From Chrysomallon squamiferum (lineage: Eukaryota > Mollusca > Gastropoda > Neomphalida > Peltospiridae), in the NCBI GenBank assembly GCA_012295275.1, contig CM022671.1:36046683-36071682 (forward strand): DNA of 25,000 nt. Reading direction: 5' to 3'. Both the position numbers and the translations under genes were made by a program. Under the pieces are notes generated by a model. That model saw only the letters and a program-made list of their open reading frames with translations. It did no database searches and had not been told where the DNA came from. Every line of letters begins with the position of its first letter. Within the stretch, counting starts at the first letter, position 1. Of this stretch, positions 18,392 through 25,000 are shown piece after piece.

Positions 18392-18680
18392 CTGAATACA
18401 AACATTTATAAAATGTGTGTATATAAATAAAACATATAGATAACATATACACACACAGATAACAGAATGGAATTCTCTATACCTGAATACAAACATTTAT
18501 AAAATGTGTGTCTATGTGTGTGTGTATATATATAAATAAAACATATATATAACATATACACACACAGATAACAGAATGGAATTCTCTATACCTGAATACA
18601 AAAATGTATAAAATGTGTGTCTATGTGTGTGTGTGTGTATATAAATAAAACATATATATAACATATACACACACAGATAA
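18372..18680. repeat. Tandem triplication that includes the exon's splice acceptor
   Basis: CAGAATGGAATTCTCTATAC begins at 18372, 18463 and 18572, and a truncated fourth copy starts CAGATA at 18681, giving units of 91, 109 and 109 bp. Each unit continues with CTGAATACAAA, TATAAAATGTGTG, a variable TG run, AAATAAAACATAT and ACACACACAGATAA. On the minus strand each unit repeats the 3' splice site and the first 20 bases of the exon at 18165-18391. Length differences come from the TG/TA runs. Confidence 0.95.
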
Positions 18681-19095
18681 CAGATATATATGTATGTATG
18701 TACATAATAAATAAATAAATAAGTAAATTAAGAAACAAGGGAAAACCCCAACAAGTTATATTTACACTCTAAAATTAGCTAAAATAAAACGAATTATTAC
18801 TGATTTACTACGTCATTTGCAAACACGTTGACGTTTACTTTTATCTACTCGTTCCCCCACTCACCTCTCCCCCCCCCTAAACACACACAGTCACGTAGAT
18901 GATCACGTACAGTCACGTGTCTTGGAACGCTCTATACCTAAATATAAAACATGAACTACAACTGTTGATGACGACAACACTTACGTTGCTGAAAAGCTTT
19001 CATTTCGGACAACATGATCGACATGGCCCCGGGTTTGAACGAGTGGCCCTCCATCATTACGAGTTCCTTTTTACGTCAATCAGTGTATCTCTGTA
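18681..19095. other. Unique sequence with small repeats
   Basis: TATG and AAAT units at 18687-18724, and a C-rich run at 18870-18880. Two short plus-strand open frames here have no recognisable content. A CACGTG-like cluster (GATCACGTACAGTCACGTGTC) lies near 18900-18920. Confidence 0.4.
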
Positions 19096-19204
19096 ATAGT
19101 AGTAATAATAATAATAATAACAACAATAATAACAATAAAAACAGTAACAATAGCAATAGTAGTAGTAATAATAGCAACATAAACAATAAAAATAATAAAT
19201 AACA

Positions 19205-19246
<42 letters not shown>

Positions 19247-19341
19247 TTTATTTATTTTAGTAGTAGTAGTAGTAGTAGAAGTAATAATAATTAGTAATAA
19301 TAATAATGATACTACTACACTACTACTACCACGAATAATAA

Positions 19342-19372
<31 letters not shown>

Positions 19373-19427
19373 CAACACTACCAGCAGCAGCAGCAACACC
19401 AACAGCAACAACAAAATAATAATAAAA
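19096..19427. repeat. Compound trinucleotide and tetranucleotide region
   Basis: In order: AGT/AAT/AAC mixture (19097-19205), pure AAT (19206-19247), TAG units (19259-19279), AAT/ACT mixture, AAAT tetramers (19340-19372), then AGC/AAC units (19384-19414). The 157-codon minus-strand frame here is repeat translation. Confidence 0.9.
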
Positions 19428-19805
19428 TGATTTTCCTCTGTAATAAATATTATACAGACTACATAAACTCTATTAACATACCTATGTAACTCACCTGTAT
19501 GATTAAATTCCATGTAACAGGTGTTTGTTGAACGTGTTTGAATACACAATTATGTCTATATTCCTGCTCAACGCAATAGTCAGTATACAAATTAAGAAAG
19601 GGGGTGGGGGGATAATAATAAAAATAATCTAATCAGCCGGGGGGTTAAAGTAAAACAAAGAAACTGAAACAGAGACAAATGATAAAGGCTGCACATCCGG
19701 GTTACCCAGTAGAGCGTGCTGTTTAGTAATAAACTGTAATGTTTGTCATCTGACAGCCGTCGCTGGCATCATTCCAACTATTGCATAAAAGGAAGAAATG
19801 TTCGC
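19428..19805. other. Unique sequence with a G-rich patch
   Basis: A G-rich stretch at 19600-19612 and a second at 19638-19645. On the minus strand there is a good splice donor sequence (CAG/GTGAGT) at 19489-19497, but no exon in a usable frame could be built before it. Confidence 0.35.
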
Positions 19806-19850
19806 GCTCCTTGGTAGAGAGCTGCAGGTCGCGAGATCAATCCTCGTTAA
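19806..19850 (+). repeat. Weak tRNA-like fragment
   Basis: GCTCCTTGGTAGAGAGCTGC resembles a tRNA D-arm and A box, and GAGATCAATCCTCG resembles a B box with a one-base deletion. The spacing is too short for a tRNA. It is followed by a T run at 19872-19900. Probably a decayed SINE or tRNA fragment; chance is possible. Confidence 0.3.
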
Positions 19851-19869
19851 ACTTCAGACTTTATTTTAT

Positions 19870-19871
<2 letters not shown>

Positions 19872-19900
<29 letters not shown>
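19872..19900. repeat. 29-base T run
   Basis: Uninterrupted T homopolymer shortly after the tRNA-like fragment. Confidence 0.95.
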
Positions 19901-19906
<6 letters not shown>

Positions 19907-20537
19907 CTTATATATATATAATCTTTAATGTGTCAATAAACGAATTCAGAAACGAAGAGAAGTAGGATCCATACTTTTGCTGCGGTCACTGAGACAACTA
20001 CCAGCAAAGCCACGTGACCTTTTTTTTTTTTAAAGGTCTTCATTTGTGTTTTCCTCTTTGTGAAAATGTGAGTGTGGAGATGCAGTGAACCACTGGATTA
20101 TTCTCATTATCATTGTGATAAATGTAAAAATGTCTTCTCTACATATCAACAGAATTATTTTATCTCTTGATAAAATTACCCCTTACCACTGTATATTTAA
20201 CCTTTCAATTCAGAATCAACAAATAAGCACTCGACAATAAGTGCTAAACGATATACACACAAAGGGATTGTTCAGTAATAAGCACACATATATATATATA
20301 TATAACTATACACATAAACATATTTCCTTGCCTTCGAATCAATTCTGGAAAGGGAAAAAAAAAAAAACGAGCCTGTCTAACAACCATTACGTCAACAAGC
20401 AACGACACCCACTGTATGAAAATTAGCACGTTGCGTGTAAATAGTTATTTTAAATATCACTTGTGTTGCCATGACGACGACAGAGACGTAACAGGCAACA
20501 GCTGCGACGTTGCAACGCCTTGTCAGTTTGAATTACA
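19901..20537. other. Unique sequence, nothing identified
   Basis: Small TA runs (19910-19919, 20287-20303) and an A run at 20356-20367. Short open frames on both strands across the A run are without recognisable content. Confidence 0.5.
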
Positions 20538-21660
20538 TTTTTTTTTTTTTTTTTTGGTTTAATTAGAAATTTTATACATTGTGCGTGTCCTCCTCTCATC
20601 TAATAAAAACCCTGCCCTGCCTCTACTGATTTAAAATATATACAAGTTTCAGCTGTCGTAATCATTTCAGGTTAGTCACAACAAAAGCACACAATAACAC
20701 TAATTATTAAACTATATTTTACAATTTCTTTTTAAACAAAACCATTCAACATGTTCTGAAGAGGATCGATCTGTTATTAATATTAAAACTATCGGGTGAA
20801 GTTATTTACAATACAGACATCAGACAAGAGCGACGGAATTCACCAGGTAATAACATATCGATCCAGTTCATTTTTTGCAGCAAAGAAACCAATCGGCAGT
20901 CTTACAAGATCTGATCCCGTGACCACCCACTCCTCTCTACCTGCACGGGGGAGCTGTCGAGCATTTATTATAGATATCAAAGTCGTAATTCTTTGCGTTA
21001 GGTATTGATTCAGTTAATCTCAAGCCGTAGATATATGAAAGTAATGAGTCACGTTCTGACACGTGTGTAATACAAGCTGGTTGGTATATTGTAACAAGGT
21101 CTGAGTACAACTCATTGTCAGAATCTGCTGATGAAAATAAAACAGATTAATATGAAATATGAGACAGACAAGGAGTCAGCCAAGCGGATGTATAGACAGA
21201 CAGACTGAAGAATAAATAAACAGATGAATGAATGATAGATATCAAAAAAAAAAAAAAAGAACGATTTTAAAAATTAGATAAATAGACAGACTAAAATAAA
21301 AATAACAGAGAGGAAGATGAATGGTTTATATATAGAAAATCAACAACAGAAAGACAGCTACTAGAAAGCAAGAAAGATATTACAGAAATCACACACTAAC
21401 CTTTTAATACATGGGTATGAGCCCAGGCTGTAACGGGAGATTTATCACTTGTGATTAGTAATGTTTGTGGTGGTAGTTTCTGTGATTATTACTGGAAAAG
21501 ATTTTCAAATGAAAGCAAAGTTCGACTGAAAAGTGTATTTACATGTAGTTTTCTGAAGAGGGCATATCTATAATTTTTTTAATTTTTTTATTTTTTTTAA
21601 TGTCGGAATGACACATCACTTAGCTGCAGACTGTCAGCTTACTGGTTGGTCATTTCAGTC
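20538..21660. other. Unique AT-rich sequence with an 18-base T run at its start
   Basis: T run at 20538-20555, A run at 21245-21258. A 70-codon plus-strand frame at about 20796-21008 has no recognisable domain. Nothing else can be supported. Confidence 0.45.
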
Positions 21661-21663
21661 AAC

Positions 21664-21835
21664 GAACCAGTGGTCATTGTAAACAACAAAGCTATTTATA
21701 AACCAATGGTCATTGTAAACAGTATTTCACAATAAAACTATTGCTATAATACTGATAATTGTAAACAGCAAAGCTATTTATAAAACAATGGTCATTGTAA
21801 CCAATATTTCGCAATATATATTAATAAAACATAGT
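21664..21835. repeat. Composite tandem repeat, period 82 bp with an internal half-repeat
   Basis: GGTCATTGTAAAC or a close variant occurs at 21672, 21708, 21754 and 21790. The first and third, and the second and fourth, are each exactly 82 bases apart. Within a unit the copies are 36 bases apart. Odd copies continue as AACA[AG]CAAAGCTATTTATAA, even copies as CAGTATTTCACAATA. So a 36-bp repeat diverged and was then duplicated as a pair. Confidence 0.85.
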
Positions 21836-22130
21836 GTTTCACAACAGTAAAACAAGATTAATAAGAAAAGCTGTGAAGATATTTTACTAAACTAACTGCG
21901 TTATCATACATGTTACAGCTTTATTGTGTTTATTTTGACATTTACTGATAAAACGAATGTTAATTACCTTCCTAGTAACAGTGGAATTATAAACAACGAT
22001 TTATGAAATATACACGATACCTAACATAAAGGTATACAAACACACGTACATAATATATACAGAGAAAATTTTACAAATAATTTATATATGCACAAATATA
22101 TTCGTAAATATTCCACTTCGTATTAGTATT

Positions 22131-22362
22131 AAGGTAGTGATAGTGGTAGTGTAAACGATAGTGATAGTGATATGGACAATGACACTACTGGTAGCGCTAA
22201 TAATAATGGCACAGAGAATATTAAAGGCAGTCGTACTACTAATCATAGCAGTGGTAGTAGTTGTAGTAGTGAAATACAGAAGTAATATTTGTTGTCAAAG
22301 TAATATATATATATATATAGATTTTAATTTAATAATTGCAAGATTTGAAACAATAACTGAGA

Positions 22363-22415
<53 letters not shown>
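22131..22415. repeat. Degenerate (AGT/GAT)n tract, (TA)n run and (AAT)n array
   Basis: AGT/GAT/GGT variants at 22133-22270, a TA run at 22301-22319, and pure AAT units at 22368-22415. Confidence 0.85.
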
Positions 22416-22417
<2 letters not shown>

Positions 22418-22479
22418 TTTCAAAATGCCTGAATAGTCTCGTACATAAATCAGTTTCATTTATCAGTCCCCCCTCTCAT

Positions 22480-22976
22480 ATTCTTTCCTTGTCTCTCTCT
22501 GCCCCTTTAAACCCTTTCCTTACATCCACACCTTCCTATTTCCATTTACACAGCCCCTCGCTGTCCTCCATTCACACTGCTCGCCTCCCTACCCTCTGTT
22601 CTGCGTCCCCACCTAAAAAGCGAGTTGGAACCGACGGTCGATCAATGGCACCTGTTACTGCGTTACCACAAAACACAAACAGACGACTTGCAACGATCGA
22701 CGCACGTACTACTGTTTTAAAAACACACACACACAGTTGCAGACGGTCTAGTAAAACACAATACTCACAGAGTCGATCGTACATAACCTCCAGGTTTAAA
22801 AGACACACGTAGGCAGCAGACGAGCAGCCAACACGAAACACGTTCGTCGTACACTGTGCGAATAAACACTGATCACTTCGTTTTGTACCGCGTTCTGCAG
22901 GTCACGCGATAGTCAGTCAGTCCACCGCTTCGTTGAAAAACACCACACCGCGGATACTGGCGGGTTTACAAGGGGT
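22480..22976. other. GC- and CpG-richer patch, possible promoter or 5' exon
   Basis: Left part (22480-22620) is C/T-rich; right part (22620-22960) has frequent CpG, unlike the flanks. Opposed open frames of 107 (plus) and 89 (minus) codons overlap here and neither encodes anything recognisable. On the minus strand CTCTGTGAGTATT near 22765-22777 resembles a splice donor. It could be a promoter and first exon of a minus-strand gene, perhaps the one ending at 18165. This is position-based inference. Confidence 0.3.
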
Positions 22977-22996
22977 GTGTGTGTGTGTGTGTGTGT
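22977..22996. repeat. (GT)n dinucleotide run
   Basis: Ten GT units directly after the CpG-richer patch. Confidence 0.9.
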
Positions 22997-23149
22997 ACGC
23001 ATGGTGGGGGTGACCCAGTCCGATGTCTTTCTAACTTCCTCGCCGGTTGATTTTTATTTATTTGTTATTAATACAAATATTTATTCGTAGAATTAAAATT
23101 AATGTTTTAGTAATGCGTCTTAATGTTGATGTTGCACTTATACCTTCGT

Positions 23150-23220
23150 TCTTTTTTTTTTTCTTTCTTTCTTCTTTTTATTTCTTTAATTTTTTTTTTT
23201 TTCTTTTGAATTTCTTTAAA
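23150..23220. repeat. Pyrimidine (T/C) tract
   Basis: T runs interspersed with TTTC units, no G for long stretches. The plus-strand frame crossing it encodes poly-Phe. Confidence 0.85.
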
Positions 23221-23359
23221 AGAAATAGAAATAAAATAAATCATGGAACCGCCCCTGGCCTGGCTTGTAGGAACAAAGCAACCTGTTTAACAAACACGTG
23301 GTGACCTTTGCTGTAAGTTCACCAAGTAACAGTGGGAAAAACCTGTTCAAAAAACCATC

Positions 23360-23398
23360 CAGGTGTGAACAGGTGTCATTTACACCTTTACTCACCTG
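23360..23398. promoter_or_regulatory. Palindromic cluster of T-box/E-box-like motifs
   Basis: CAGGTGTGAACAGGTGT (23360-23376) is matched after a 5-base loop by ACACCTTTACTCACCTG (23382-23398), whose reverse complement agrees at 14 of 17 positions. AGGTGTGA at 23361-23368 is the exact T-box half site (TCACACCT). Two CAGGTG E-box sites sit at the outer ends, and CACGTG lies 60 bases upstream at 23295-23300. It could be a regulatory element or a small hairpin. Confidence 0.35.
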
Positions 23399-23613
23399 TA
23401 TGACTTTTCTTTTCTCCTTTTCACTTTTATGTTGTTTTTATTTCCGGTAATAAAAATAATATAAATTTAAACGAGATAAAGGAGCAAAGGGTTTAACATT
23501 CAGCACAAAGCAACGTTTCATTATCGTTGTTACGTTTTTTATAGCTGCTTTGCTGACATTTCAGTTTTCATTGTTATTTTTACCATTGTTTGTATCTTAA
23601 TTAATTAATTGAT

Positions 23614-23635
23614 TTATTGTTACTATTACTATTAC

Positions 23636-23678
<43 letters not shown>

Positions 23679-23731
23679 AGTTGTAGAAGTAGTATCAGCA
23701 GCAGCAGTAGTAGTAGTAGTAGTAGTAGTAG
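23614..23731. repeat. (TTA)n then (AGT)n microsatellite
   Basis: TTA/CTA units at 23618-23676, then AGC/AGT units at 23696-23731. The two arrays are partly complementary (TA-rich against AGT) but do not form a strong hairpin. Confidence 0.9.
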
Positions 23732-23837
23732 TATTGCTGTTTTAATTATTTGTATTTTTTTGTTTTGTAAAGGAAACAAATCAGAAATGTATAAATATTT
23801 TCGCAGTAGGATAAAAGAAACTAAAATAAAAACAGAA

Positions 23838-23895
23838 GAGAAAAAAAAAAAAATAAAATAAATAAATAAACAAATAAATAAATAAATATAAAATT
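23838..23895. repeat. A run then (AAAT)n
   Basis: A-rich run at 23841-23852 followed by AAAT tetramers with one AAAC unit. Confidence 0.9.
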
Positions 23896-23989
23896 GCAGA
23901 AATTATATAAAGCGAACTTTAAAAAGAAGAAAAAATGAGGAAATTAAAAAAATATATATGTTCTATCTTTTCTTCCTTCTTTCATCATT

Positions 23990-24026
23990 ATTTATTTATT
24001 TAATATTATTATTCTTATTACTGTTG

Positions 24027-24069
<43 letters not shown>

Positions 24070-24122
24070 TTATTATTATTATTCATTTCTTTATTCATTT
24101 CTTTCTTTCGTTCTTCGTTTCT
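23990..24122. repeat. (TTA)n and (TTTC)n tract
   Basis: TTTA at 23991, TTA units at 24037-24082, then TTTC/TTCC units to about 24130. Confidence 0.9.
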
Positions 24123-24130
24123 TCCTTCCT

Positions 24131-24880
24131 CTCTCGTTCCACTTATCGTTAACTAACAATAATCTGTATTTTGGTCAGTTACAAATAAAGTGACTAGGAT
24201 GGTACAGATGTACTTTGTACATTTTCAAAAGCACTTGATCTTTGTCGGATATTTTTAACCTTTGAAATTAAATGTAAAGTTGAGCTGAACACGCAGACAG
24301 CAGATCAAAGTAACCAGTTACGAAATCTCGCGTTAGTTCAGGAGCAGATGCGAGATTTGAAATAAACGAAGGGGCTGTGTTTATTTTAGGAGTCAATTGT
24401 TTGATATGAAATCAATTTCGTTATCTTTTCGATATTTTGTTTATTTCACTAAAAATACTTAAATAATGCTTTATTTTATTATTCTTGCTGTTACTGTTGT
24501 TGTTGTTGTAAAATATAAAATATAAATAAATAAAAGAAAATACGGCATTCTGTATCATGTAGAAAATGATGTTTTCAAAAACGAAATTAATTAACCTAAA
24601 ACTAAAATTAAAAAAGGTAAATAAAATACATTTTACTTACTTAGTCTGGAAAAAAAAAAGTTTAAACACTTTCTGAAGGACAGAGTTCTTAAACTGAAAA
24701 TTTAAACTGTTAAGTTATCATAATAAATAAAATTTTATTTTATTATTTTTTCACGTCTTCATTATAAGAGTTATTTTTCTTGAAATAGTTAAACAAGTTA
24801 GAATGTAAATAATCAGTGACGTCACAGAAACGTGATGACAATACTGTTGTTATTGAAACCCCATTACCTGCGTTTGTATA
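24131..24880. other. AT-rich sequence, one CRE palindrome
   Basis: No gene seen. An exact TGACGTCA palindrome lies at 24817-24824. Short TTG units occur at 24497-24508. Confidence 0.45.
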
Positions 24881-25000
24881 TTTATTTATTTGTTTTTTTA
24901 GTTTATTTATCTGTTTGTTTATTTGTATATTTGTTTGTTTGTTTGTTTTTATTTGTTTATTTATTATTTGTTTGTTTGTTTATTTATTTGTTTGTTTATT
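24881..25000. repeat. (TTTA)n/(TTTG)n microsatellite, runs off the window
   Basis: Mixed TTTA, TTTG and TTTT units continue to the last base, so the array extends beyond the window. Confidence 0.9.

Noticed and set aside
19489-19570. A minus-strand exon ending at the donor CAG/GTGAGT (19489-19497) that might join the exon at 18391
   Set aside because: The reading frame that would join in phase 1 has a stop upstream with no AG acceptor between it and the donor. The other frames hit a stop before or just after the junction.
23383-23402. TCATACAGGTGAGT shared between 19489-19502 and 23389-23402, considered as a duplicated splice donor
   Set aside because: About one 14-base match is expected by chance in a window of this size, and no similarity extends beyond it.

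Overview
This is AT-rich eukaryotic (animal) DNA with very dense simple-sequence repeats. There are trinucleotide (TTA/AAT, ACT/AGT), tetranucleotide (TTTA, GATA, CATA) and dinucleotide (CT, AG, TA) arrays, long A or T runs, and relics of tRNA-derived short elements. One complete gene is clear. It is a single-exon, GC-rich Shaker-type (Kv1) voltage-gated potassium channel on the plus strand, with its ATG at 11097 and a TGA at 12567-12569 (490 residues). Vertebrate-style gene structure is absent, and the mixture of divergent intronless Kv1, microsatellite load and SINE-like relics fits a marine invertebrate, perhaps a mollusc or another lophotrochozoan. That placement is inference only.

Layout. 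1-9500 is non-genic: microsatellites, a roughly 1 kb block that looks like an interspersed element (1853-2835, carrying an internal direct repeat), tRNA-like relics at about 362-425, 4341-4440 and 5650-5722, and a small CpG-richer patch at 4441-4640. 9500-11096 is the probable promoter and 5' leader of the channel, with a candidate splice acceptor and a 38-codon upstream ORF. 11097-12569 is the channel. Directly after its stop lies a degenerate 21-bp tandem repeat which, in the channel's own frame, reads as a heptapeptide repeat for 34 codons up to a second TGA. 13200-17700 is again microsatellites and AT-rich sequence.

17861-18680 is a compact, interesting block on the minus strand. It holds a candidate last coding exon (one transmembrane helix plus a basic tail, 18165-18391). 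A 274-bp MITE-like element with 20-bp inverted ends sits about 30 bp past the stop. A tandem array of three units upstream repeats the exon's own 3' splice site. 18681-25000 is mostly repeats, with a composite 82-bp tandem repeat (21664-21835), a GC-richer patch (22480-22976) and a palindromic cluster of T-box/E-box-like motifs (23360-23398).

The channel is the only gene whose function can be stated. It should form tetrameric K+ channels in excitable-cell membranes. Its unusually short cytoplasmic tail and the in-frame repeat after the stop are the points most worth testing.
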